Made by a program: the position numbers and the translations under genes. From Bacillota bacterium (lineage in GTDB: Bacteria; Bacillota; Dethiobacteria; DTU022; UBA8154), in the NCBI GenBank assembly GCA_012837615.1, contig DUQX01000103.1, forward strand, positions 1 through 40,895: DNA of 40,895 nucleotides. The letters run 5' to 3'. Below, piece by piece: positions 7,999 through 15,729 of this stretch. The first letter of the stretch is position 1, and each line of letters opens with the position of its first letter. The notes under the pieces are model-generated. The model did not search any database. It was not told the origin of the DNA and saw nothing but the letters and a program-made list of their open reading frames with translations.

Positions 7999-8823
7999 GA
8001 AGAGCTGCAAGGCGTTTTTTCCGCAGATCATTTCAATTTCAGCAGACTTGAGCCCCGACTCGCGCAGTTCTCTCAGATAACGGCGCTGGGTTATCAGGGG
8101 ATAATCGCTTCCCAAAAGAATTTTATCCAGTATGCCGATCTCCCTGGTAACGCGGTAAATGTTTTTTTCGTATAAAAACGGGCCGGCAGCGGTATCATAA
8201 TAGACCTTCTGCAGCTGTTTTCTCATCTCCGGCATCAGCTCATAAAAAAGCAGGCCCCCGCCCCAGTGGGCGTAGATAATGGTCAGCTCAGGATGCCGGA
8301 TAGCAAATTCCGCCGCTTCGACCACGGATACATCTCCTTTTCCGGCGTAATAATGCCCTACAATTTCGTTGATGTGCAGCAGCAGCGGCAAATTTCTCTC
8401 CTCACAAAGAGAGGCCAGTTTCCCCGCTTCTTTCCCTTTTAGATCAAATTTCTGGCCCCAGGGAAAGAGCTCGCCTACCCCGACAGCTCCCAGATCGCCG
8501 CAGCGTTCAATTTCTCTTTCCATACCGGGATCCGAAGGAAAAACAACAGCCATGGGTAGTAACCGGCGGGGATTGCGGGAAGCCGCATCCAGCACGTAAT
8601 CGTTCATCTCCCGGCAAAGGCCCGGATCTGCAGCTGCAAAACCGCTGATTGCGGCCATCTCTACCCCGCTCTTATCCATCTCCGCTAAAAGATCTTCCGC
8701 GGTTGCATACTTATTTTTGGGACTGGAGCAGATCAGGTTGAGAAACTCATCCTTTTCCAGGTATCTATCTATTCTTTTGATTACATCCGGAGGAAAAACA
8801 TGGACATGAACATCGAACAACAT
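7981..8823 (-). CDS. Amidohydrolase-family metal-dependent hydrolase
   Basis: A cytoplasmic TIM-barrel hydrolase of the amidohydrolase-2 type, about 280 residues. Metal-ligand motifs are visible: DVHVHVF at the N-terminus (HxH), LLLHINEIVGHYY, IYAHWGGG and the C-terminal GSDYPL aspartate. The substrate is unknown; relatives include decarboxylases and lactonases. The ATG at 8823 is preceded by AGAGGGGG at about 8 bases, so it is preferred over the upstream start at 8850. The final residues GARLA and the TAA stop are encoded by a REP-like motif, suggesting that the repeat replaced the original terminus. It is separated from nrdD by 41 bases and probably co-transcribed. Confidence 0.85.
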   Translation of the reverse strand: MLFDVHVHVFPPDVIKRIDRYLEKDEFLNLICSSPKNKYATAEDLLAEMDKSGVEMAAISGFAAADPGLCREMNDYVLDAASRNPRRLLPMAVVFPSDPGMEREIERCGDLGAVGVGELFPWGQKFDLKGKEAGKLASLCEERNLPLLLHINEIVGHYYAGKGDVSVVEAAEFAIRHPELTIIYAHWGGGLLFYELMPEMRKQLQKVYYDTAAGPFLYEKNIYRVTREIGILDKILLGSDYPLITQRRYLRELRESGLKSAEIEMICGKNALQLFGARLA

Positions 8824-8864
8824 GAGCTGTACCCCCTCTTTATTACGCAATTACAGGCTAACAA

Positions 8865-10943
8865 TTACACGACGCTGAATACTTTACGCTCTTTAAATTC
8901 ACTTTGCTTCCCTTTGTTCCAGTTCTGTACCGGGCGATAAAAACCGACGACCCTGCTCCAGACCTCCGTTTCCTTCCCGCAATAACTGCACTGATACTGC
9001 TCTCCGGGCAGGTATCCGTGATCCTGGCAAACGCTGAAGGTCGGGGTAATGGTAACATAAGGAATACGGTAACCGCCCATAATTCTTTGCAGCAATTTTT
9101 TACATACTTCTATATCCTCCAGCCTTTCCCCCAGGAACATGTGGAATACAGTCCCCCCGGTATATTTTATCTGCAGTTCTTCCTGCAGGTCGAGGGCGGA
9201 AAAAACATCGTCGGTATATCCCGCAGGAAGCTGGGTGGAGTTAGTGTAATACGGAACATCCTTTCCGGCGGTAATAATCTCCGGATAGAGCTCGCGATCT
9301 ATTTTTGCCAGCCGGTAAGCGGTACCCTCGGCAGGGGTGGCTTCAAGATTAAAGAGCTGCTCGGATTCTTTTTGGAATTGAAGCAGTAGTTCCCTCATAA
9401 AATCGAGAACTCTGAGGGCAAACTGCCGGCCTTCCTCGGAACAAATATCCTTTCCTAAAAAGTTTAGAAGCCCCTCGTTCATTCCGACGAGGCCAATCGT
9501 ATTGAAATGGTTGTACCAGTAACCGCCAAACCTTTCTTTTACAGAATGCAGATAATGACGGGAATAAGGGTACAGCCCCAATTCAGTCATCTTTTCCAAA
9601 ACGTTTCTTTTTATCAGCAAACTATCCCTGGCCAACTCCATATACTTTTGCAAACGCTCAAAAAATTCGTCTTCATCGGCGGAAAGATAGCCGAGGCGGG
9701 GAATATTGATCGTTACTACGCCCACCGAACCCGTCAACGGGTTGGCTCCGAAAAGGCCGCCGCCTCTTTTTCTCAGCTCCCGGTTGTCCAATCTCAAGCG
9801 GCAGCACATACTGCGCACATCTTCCGGTGAAAGATCGGAATTAACGAAATTGGCAAAGTAGGGAATACCGTACCTGGCCGTCATCTCCAAAATCCTCTCA
9901 ACCACAGGGCTCCCCCAATCAAACTGGGGCGTAATATTGTAGGTGGGAATGGGAAAAGTGAATATCCTGCCCCTGGCATCGCCCTCCATCATCACTTCAC
10001 AAAAGGCCAGGTTGAGCATGTCCATCTCTTTCTGGAACTCCCCGTAAGTCTCGTTTTTAAATTCTCCTCCGACAATCGCCGGCTGGTTGGCCAGAACAGA
10101 AGATACGGTAACATCCATGGTAATATTAACAAAGGGAGTTTGGAAACCAACCCGGGTGGGAACATTGAGATTAAAAATAAACTCCTGTATTGCCTGTTTT
10201 ACTTCTTTATAGCTCATTTTATCGTAACGTATAAAGGGAGCCAGGTAAGTATCAAAATTTGCCAGAGCCTGCGCCCCGGCCGCCTCCCCCTGAAGAGTAT
10301 AAAAAAAGTTCACAACCTGCCCCAGCGCTGTCCGGAAATGCCTGGGAGGGGCGCTCTCCACTTTTTGGGAAACGCCGCTAAAACCGTTTTCCAGCAACTC
10401 TGCGAGATCCCACCCGCAGCAGTATGGTGCCAAAAGGCTCAGGTCATGAATATGAAAATCCCCCTGGCGGTGGGCCTCCCTGATCTCTTCCGGATAAACC
10501 TTTTCCAGCCAGTATTTCGAGGTAACCGCGGAGATAATATGGTTGTTCAATCCCTGGAGGGAGTAATTCATATTGCTGTTTTCGTTGATGCGCCAGTCTT
10601 CCCCTCCTAAATATTCCTGAAACATCTTCTCCGTATTGAGAAGCAGATGCTGGAAATTTCTGAGTTCCTCGTGCTGCTTGCGGTAAAGAATATACGCCTT
10701 GGCCGTTTTTGCATGACCGTTTTCGATAAGTACTTTTTCTACAATATCCTGTACATCTTCCACGCTCGGCAGCGTATCGCAATATTTCTCATTCAGAATA
10801 GTTACGACTTCCTGTGAAAGCTTACTAGCTGTTCGCCTGTCAGCACCGCCTACTGCCTTTGCTGCTTTAAAAATTGCATTTATTATTCGTTCCTGGTCAA
10901 AAGACACTACTCGACCATCTCTCTTGATAATCTTCTCCGGCAT
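8865..10943 (-). CDS. nrdD: Anaerobic (class III) ribonucleoside-triphosphate reductase
   Basis: Reduces ribonucleoside triphosphates to deoxynucleotides by a glycyl radical. Residues 1-95 are an ATP-cone (KRDGRVVSFDQERI...). The catalytic barrel follows, with DFHIHDL, NFFYTLQGE and GSVGVVTINIPRL. The C-terminus has a zinc site C639-x2-H642 with C652-x2-C655, and the glycyl radical G667 in RVVGFYRP. The usual fourth cysteine appears to be histidine. At 692 residues it is of normal size. No nrdG activase gene follows; the next gene is the amidohydrolase. Start: ATG with a GGAG/AAGAAG purine stretch upstream. Confidence 0.95.
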   Translation of the reverse strand: MPEKIIKRDGRVVSFDQERIINAIFKAAKAVGGADRRTASKLSQEVVTILNEKYCDTLPSVEDVQDIVEKVLIENGHAKTAKAYILYRKQHEELRNFQHLLLNTEKMFQEYLGGEDWRINENSNMNYSLQGLNNHIISAVTSKYWLEKVYPEEIREAHRQGDFHIHDLSLLAPYCCGWDLAELLENGFSGVSQKVESAPPRHFRTALGQVVNFFYTLQGEAAGAQALANFDTYLAPFIRYDKMSYKEVKQAIQEFIFNLNVPTRVGFQTPFVNITMDVTVSSVLANQPAIVGGEFKNETYGEFQKEMDMLNLAFCEVMMEGDARGRIFTFPIPTYNITPQFDWGSPVVERILEMTARYGIPYFANFVNSDLSPEDVRSMCCRLRLDNRELRKRGGGLFGANPLTGSVGVVTINIPRLGYLSADEDEFFERLQKYMELARDSLLIKRNVLEKMTELGLYPYSRHYLHSVKERFGGYWYNHFNTIGLVGMNEGLLNFLGKDICSEEGRQFALRVLDFMRELLLQFQKESEQLFNLEATPAEGTAYRLAKIDRELYPEIITAGKDVPYYTNSTQLPAGYTDDVFSALDLQEELQIKYTGGTVFHMFLGERLEDIEVCKKLLQRIMGGYRIPYVTITPTFSVCQDHGYLPGEQYQCSYCGKETEVWSRVVGFYRPVQNWNKGKQSEFKERKVFSVV

Positions 10944-11311
10944 AATTCTTCTTCACTCCTTAGCAAGCCTGTATCTTCCAGTAATTCAGCACAGCACCTA
11001 CCCGATACTGAAATAATATGGCCTAAATAATATAATAGTGCCGAATCCAGCTTTCCCTTCTTCCCGAAGGGAAAGGTTTCTTCTGGCACATACATCAAAG
11101 AAAGTATCCTAAAAAGTAATTCTCCATAAAAATAGGAAATCCTTCATAAAAAAAACAAGGCTCTGGAAAAAATCCGGAAAGAAAAAACAGCCCGGCAGAA
11201 GCTGCGAGTTGATTGGGTTGGGACGCTGTTAAACCCAAAAAAATAAAAAAACAAACCCCCCGATGCTGATTGTTCCTTAACGCTTATCGTTGTAGCTGCC
11301 CTTCTACCGAA
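10944..11311. other. Intergenic region upstream of nrdD
   Basis: 368 bases without a convincing gene. It separates nrdD from the DUF3160 operon. A 63-codon frame (10907-11098, minus) overlaps the nrdD start, has no RBS and matches nothing recognised. Runs of A/T around 11145-11160 and 11240-11255 and short complementary pieces (CAGC...GCTG near 11190-11205, followed on the minus strand by T6) may serve as a weak terminator of the upstream operon. No clean NrdR box pair could be found. Confidence 0.5.
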
Positions 11312-12253
11312 CTATTCAGCCAAATCTAAATCAATGCGTGTAAAGCCCCAGCCGTTCCATTTCCACAGGGTTACCTCTGTCCGTTTTGGGTCAGTATAAC
11401 TGCCCTCTAAGACCACCAGTTCGTTTTCACCGTCGCTGTTAATATCAATCAGGGCGGCACAGTAATTGGGGCGATCTAGGTTGGAAGACTGCCAGACCGG
11501 TTTAAAAGTTTCCTTTTCCAGCTTGAAGATGAAAAGGTGGTTTTTTACGCTCAAATCTTCTTCCTCTATCCAGAAGGGCCTGTAGGGGCCGAAGCTCCCC
11601 TCCTTCCATACCAGCAGGTTGAGCTCCAAAACCCCGTCATTATTGGCGTCACCCACGAAGAAATAGTCCACCCACCAGTCATCCTCAGACTGCCAGATAA
11701 TGCGGGAACCATCCTTTACCGTTACACGACCGTTGCGCAATACATATTTCTCCCGGATACCGTTCCCATCCAGGTCAAAATCTCTGCTTTGCACCAGCCT
11801 GTACTGCGGGAGAAACCCAGAAACCCCAAACAAGTATCGATCACCTGCGCCGAAAGCATCCTTTATCCCCGTTGTCAAAGCCGCATCCTCCGGGACGAGC
11901 TTTTCAGAGGCCATTGAGAGGCTTTGGCCGTTCAGAGCAACCCGAGGTGCGCCTTTATTACCACCGGCATTGACGATACCATGCACAAACCGTTTAACCT
12001 CAGGCAGAGGTATACTAGGGCAGCCGTACTCTTTTACTTCCCGGACATTGTTCCAAAAGTGCATGAGCTCCTCCACCGCCACCGGGCAGAGGGAATCATC
12101 TCTTTCCGGAAGCTTCATACGGGCCTTCCTGAAGGCTGTAAAGCTATTGAAATCCCCTCCTTCCTGTCGCTGCTGCGGAGAGGGAAACGCAACGGAAAAA
12201 CCCAGAAGCCCTGCTACCAGGAGGAAAGAGAGTATCAAACGGAAAATTTTCAC
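11312..12253 (-). CDS. Exported protein with calcium-loop-like repeats (FG-GAP/VCBS-like)
   Basis: Probably secreted or membrane-anchored, 313 residues. The start is taken as the GTG at 12253, which overlaps the TGA of the upstream gene in a GTGA arrangement; this gives a normal signal peptide, KIFRLILSFLLVAGLLGFSVA. A longer frame to 12322 would bury it. The C-terminal half has three acidic turn repeats, DFDLDGNGIREK, DANNDGVLEL and DINSDGENEL, like the loops of integrin-type FG-GAP or VCBS propellers, plus many aromatic residues. Function unknown. Tight coupling to the DUF3160 lipoprotein suggests that the two act together outside the membrane. Confidence 0.75.
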   Translation of the reverse strand: MKIFRLILSFLLVAGLLGFSVAFPSPQQRQEGGDFNSFTAFRKARMKLPERDDSLCPVAVEELMHFWNNVREVKEYGCPSIPLPEVKRFVHGIVNAGGNKGAPRVALNGQSLSMASEKLVPEDAALTTGIKDAFGAGDRYLFGVSGFLPQYRLVQSRDFDLDGNGIREKYVLRNGRVTVKDGSRIIWQSEDDWWVDYFFVGDANNDGVLELNLLVWKEGSFGPYRPFWIEEEDLSVKNHLFIFKLEKETFKPVWQSSNLDRPNYCAALIDINSDGENELVVLEGSYTDPKRTEVTLWKWNGWGFTRIDLDLAE

Positions 12254-14454
12254 GGGGCAATAAAGCTTTCCGTCCATCGGGCCAGGGGTGGCGCCTGCCC
12301 GGAGTCCAGCATCTCGTGCCATTTCCTATCTGTTAACCTGTCAACCAGCGGCCAGTGAAACTCGTAGTGAGAGTAGACTCCGCCCCGGGCTATTCTCAGG
12401 CTTCCATCAACCGGCACTACAGCGTAGATTTCAAAAATATGCCCCGTAGCCTCTTCCAGCACCGTTCCTCCGGGGTCGGTGGCCACATCGGCCACCAGGG
12501 CTGCCGGGTTATCCCCTATGGCAGAGCGGTGTTCCACGCCGGTATCCCGCAGGGCCTCCAGCCAGAAATGCTCTAACTGCCCGCCGTAGGAGCGGATCAG
12601 GTCATACTCTTCCTCGCTCAGCCCGACACCGGCAAGCTCTTTTTCTGAGATGGTCTTTAAAGAAAGTGCCAGCTGCTCCAGCCGCTCCAGGCTCTCCCGG
12701 TCCCTCTCGCTCAAAAGTTCACGGGAATCAAGCCCCTCCCGCGTCATCTTCACCAGCGCAGCCAAACGCGCATAGAGCTGTGGGTTCGGCTCCACATAAC
12801 CGCGATCGTCAACCCCGGCCATGCCGCCGCCCATTTCAGCGTATACCTGTTTGGCATAAAGGATAGTATCATGCTTGAGCTCGGTCCAGCTGGCCAAAAA
12901 GGTGTTCAGGTCTTTCCTGACCCAAGCCTTATTGCACATAAAGGAGGGAAACCCTTCACCCTTCTCCTCGAGCAGGGCATCCAGGGTATAAAGCCATCCC
13001 CAGTAGAGGTTCTGGACCCAGGTTTCCTGCTCCAGACCGGCGATACCTTCCTTCAGCCTGTTCATATTATCAACATAGCCGGCGTAATCCGTTTCCCCTG
13101 CAGCTTCCAGTATAGCATAAGCCTCCTCGGAACCCATAGCTGCGGGGATATCCAACGCCCTGGGCAGCATTCTCCGCTCGCCCTGGCTGTTCTCTTCCAC
13201 TTCGCGGTAGATTAAGCGCTGGAAAATGGAGGCATCCGGAGTAAAGCGCTGCCCCATGAAACGGAAACCCTTAATTTCCTGTTCGCGATCGGGCTGTAAA
13301 TCCGCATCAAAGATGGGAACGGAGTTGATAGCCGGGGGTTCCAACTCACCTGCCGCCTGCATAAAGGTCTCCCACCTCTTATCGCCGGAGGCCAGTTCCC
13401 CCAGCGCTACACCGGCACCGTAGATTTCTTGCAGCAGTTCCTGATACTCTAAAAAGGACAGATCGTCGCTCTTCCCTACAAAAAAACAGGTGGGCTGGTA
13501 GATCTTATCCCATTTTTGATAATTATCGTCCGTGCCAAGGGCCAGGGTCATTAAAACCGCTGATCTGGTTTCATCCTCGCTTTTCAGCCGGAAGGTCATG
13601 CGCCCGTACCACATCATGGCCTTAAAATATGATTGTAAGAGTTCGTCAGTATCGTAATGCCCCCGCGGAATGTACTGGGAATAATCCTCTTTTAAAGCCT
13701 CCATGATCGAAAGGTCCTGCCCCATATTCATAAGCGGGGAAACCTGTATGCCGGCGCGATCCGTAATAAGCTCAAGCTCCTGCTCCACTAACCCCTGCAC
13801 ATCTTCATGGACGGGCATTTGCAGGTCCAGCAGCCTCCCCGCCACAGCGAAAAAGCCCAGGTTCCTTTTGGCAGCGTTCCCCCATGCGGTATCTTTAAGT
13901 GCTGCATACTGCTTTTCGGACTCGGAGAGCATGGATGCGGTAAGCTCCCTTAACTCGGGCACCAGCTTATCTTTTTCTATAACCCGCAGCAGGTGGCTAA
14001 AGAAGAGGTGGTAATTGTGCAGCATGGAATCGGTGGTAATAAAGCTGGGCACCGGCTCATAACAGTTCATCTCATAGAGCATAAAAAACTCCCGGTGGTA
14101 TGTGTTTGGCACTACTACAAAGCCGTTTTCCACCAGCATCTGCTCCGCTTCCGGGGAGAGCTGAAACGTCTCCCTGTTGGTTACATTGCCCAGTCCGGGC
14201 TCCACCCGGTAAGGCTTTACCGCCGGGGCGAAATCCACCGGCTCCTCCTGATAAGCGCCAAACTCCGTAAGGAGGCCTAGCGGCCGAAGAGCCTTTTCTC
14301 CAGATTGCTCTTCTCCCGTTTTTTCGCCTGCACCTTGTTCCGCTTCTCTATCCTCACTTTCAAAATGTCCCTGCTCCCCACCGCAGCCCGCGGCAGCGGC
14401 AAGCAGTAACAGCATACAGACCGCCCAAAAACATATTATTTCTTTTCTTTTCAT
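12250..14454 (-). CDS. DUF3160-domain lipoprotein
   Basis: A 734-residue surface lipoprotein: basic start MKRKE, hydrophobic core and lipobox AAGC with lipidated C24, followed by a Glu/Gly-rich linker to about residue 60. The rest matches the DUF3160 family as I recall it, including VVVPNTYHREFFMLYEMNCY, FITTDSMLHNYHLFFS and, near the C-terminus, ALVADVATDP and EEATGHIFEIYAVVPVDG. The function of the family is not established. RBS GGGGG lies 12 bases before the ATG. It is the first gene of a two-gene operon. Confidence 0.85.
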   Translation of the reverse strand: MKRKEIICFWAVCMLLLLAAAAGCGGEQGHFESEDREAEQGAGEKTGEEQSGEKALRPLGLLTEFGAYQEEPVDFAPAVKPYRVEPGLGNVTNRETFQLSPEAEQMLVENGFVVVPNTYHREFFMLYEMNCYEPVPSFITTDSMLHNYHLFFSHLLRVIEKDKLVPELRELTASMLSESEKQYAALKDTAWGNAAKRNLGFFAVAGRLLDLQMPVHEDVQGLVEQELELITDRAGIQVSPLMNMGQDLSIMEALKEDYSQYIPRGHYDTDELLQSYFKAMMWYGRMTFRLKSEDETRSAVLMTLALGTDDNYQKWDKIYQPTCFFVGKSDDLSFLEYQELLQEIYGAGVALGELASGDKRWETFMQAAGELEPPAINSVPIFDADLQPDREQEIKGFRFMGQRFTPDASIFQRLIYREVEENSQGERRMLPRALDIPAAMGSEEAYAILEAAGETDYAGYVDNMNRLKEGIAGLEQETWVQNLYWGWLYTLDALLEEKGEGFPSFMCNKAWVRKDLNTFLASWTELKHDTILYAKQVYAEMGGGMAGVDDRGYVEPNPQLYARLAALVKMTREGLDSRELLSERDRESLERLEQLALSLKTISEKELAGVGLSEEEYDLIRSYGGQLEHFWLEALRDTGVEHRSAIGDNPAALVADVATDPGGTVLEEATGHIFEIYAVVPVDGSLRIARGGVYSHYEFHWPLVDRLTDRKWHEMLDSGQAPPLARWTESFIAP

Positions 14455-14568
14455 CAGAGTATATTCCCCCTTTAGCCAACTATACCGCGGTACCGGGTCT
14501 TCGACAATACCTAAAACCGGTATTAACCAATTTGAAGGCAGAACTTTTCAGTACCTAAATAATTAGAC

Positions 14569-14595
14569 GGAGGAAACCATTGTCAGGTTTCCTCC
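14569..14595. terminator. Perfect 10-bp hairpin
   Basis: GGAGGAAACC (14569-14578) and GGTTTCCTCC (14586-14595) form a perfect stem with a 7-base loop. On the minus strand it is followed by GTCTAATTATTT, so it could end codY transcripts that read leftward. The T tract is poor. It could instead be a protein-binding dyad upstream of the DUF3160 gene. Confidence 0.45.
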
Positions 14596-14709
14596 GGGAA
14601 AACATATTACCATGAAATTTTTGAAGTTTATTCAATCTATTTAAAACAGATAATACTTTTGACAATACTTTTAGAAGCGTGGTTTAACTTCAGCAGATTT
14701 TTTAAAAAA

Positions 14710-14770
14710 GTAACTGCTCAGCTATGCACAGGATTGTCATCCTGAGCGTTAGCGAAAGATCCTTTACAGT
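14710..14770. mobile_element. MITE-like repeat, solo end (copy 2)
   Basis: Begins GTAACTGCTCAGCTATG and continues through GTCATCCTGAGCGTTAGCG and GATCC, matching about 60 bases of one end of the copy at 19962-20146. The second end is missing, so this is a decayed or partial copy. It lies just downstream of codY. Confidence 0.65.
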
Positions 14771-14809
14771 CATACATGTTTTTTGCTTTTCTTTGTACAT
14801 TATTATATT

Positions 14810-15604
14810 TCAGGAAGGTGAGCTTCTGCTTCCAAGGTATTCAAATAAATAGGGATTATGCACCTTAATATATGTGCCTTTTGTACCCAGTGTCCACGAT
14901 TCCAGTATGCCTGCACTTTCCAATTTCCTCAGCGCATTGACGATTACGGAACGCGCAATACCCGCATTATCTGCAATTCTGCTGGCTACCATTAAGCCTT
15001 CGTCAGCGGTAAAATCCTTAAAACACTGCTCAATAACCTCCATCTCTGAATAAGAGAGCGCCTCCAGGGCCAATTTAACAACAGTACTGTGCCGCAGCTT
15101 TTCTTTAGACTCCCTGATCTCTTCTCGCAGAATTTCCATAGCAACTAAAGTTGCTACCCTTTCGGCAAGAATTAAATCTTCTTCCGTAAAAAGATCGCTA
15201 AAGCGAGAAAGTAGCATCGTGCCAAGCCGCCTATTCCTACCAATAATGGGAATAAGCGTCGCAACCTTACCGGCAAATGGACAATCAACACTATCTGAAA
15301 AGATACAGCCGCAATATTCCTCTTTTTTTAGATTGCACTGCAGTTTATCGCTTTTTAAAAGGAAAGCATTGGCCCTATCTGTGACGCGCCCTTTTCTTAC
15401 CTGCTGAAAAGAAATCCCGCAACTGTTATCATCCGCGAAAGCATACCCTATAAACGAGCCTTGCAAATCTAGAAGATACACGTTTGCCGTAACAACATCT
15501 TTTAGTACTTCAACCATTTCCTTATAATCAACGTAGCTCCCTTTTCCGTTCTGGAGGATCTTGTTCAATTGTCGTGTTTTTTCCAGCAATGGAGACACAA
15601 TCAT
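14810..15604 (-). CDS. codY: CodY-family GTP/branched-chain amino acid-sensing regulator
   Basis: Global transcription regulator of low-GC Gram-positives. The N-terminal GAF half has KEMVEVLKDVV and VATLIPIIGRNRRLGTMLLSR, then TEEDLILAERVATLVAMEILRE; the C-terminal winged helix has EGLMVASRIADNAGIARSVI and NALRKLESAGILES, very close to B. subtilis CodY. At 264 residues it is of family length. The ATG at 15604 has AAGGTGAGG upstream and is preferred to the GTG at 15613. Unlike B. subtilis CodY, the GAF part carries cysteines C90, C98, C100 and C108 in a symmetric C-x7-C-x-C-x7-C arrangement. It stands alone rather than behind hslVU. Confidence 0.93.
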   Translation of the reverse strand: MIVSPLLEKTRQLNKILQNGKGSYVDYKEMVEVLKDVVTANVYLLDLQGSFIGYAFADDNSCGISFQQVRKGRVTDRANAFLLKSDKLQCNLKKEEYCGCIFSDSVDCPFAGKVATLIPIIGRNRRLGTMLLSRFSDLFTEEDLILAERVATLVAMEILREEIRESKEKLRHSTVVKLALEALSYSEMEVIEQCFKDFTADEGLMVASRIADNAGIARSVIVNALRKLESAGILESWTLGTKGTYIKVHNPYLFEYLGSRSSPS

Positions 15605-15673
15605 TTCCCTCACCTTCTTACTAATTATTACATGATTTGCAAAGACGAAAGTCCTTAGGCTCGACGCTTTTCC

Positions 15674-15692
15674 TTGAGCAAGTAGTGCTCAA
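15674..15692. terminator. Hairpin between the CoA ligase and codY
   Basis: TTGAGCA (15674-15680) and TGCTCAA (15686-15692) form a 7-bp stem with a 5-base loop. On the minus strand it is the first hairpin after the CoA ligase gene, followed by GGAAAAG rather than a T tract, so it is a weak terminator or RNA-end stabiliser. AAAATTTTC next to it resembles half of a CodY box. Confidence 0.4.
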
Positions 15693-15729
15693 AATTTTCA
15701 ACCCTTACGTTCCTTTTTATTAAAATTTC

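Noticed and set aside
10980-11045. NrdR-box-like AT-rich words upstream of nrdD
   Set aside because: No pair of palindromic boxes matching the NrdR consensus at the right spacing.
10907-11098. 63-codon frame upstream of nrdD
   Set aside because: Overlaps the nrdD start in another frame, lacks an RBS, resembles nothing.
15688-15702. CodY box next to codY
   Set aside because: Only one half (AAATTTTC) is present; the second half does not match.
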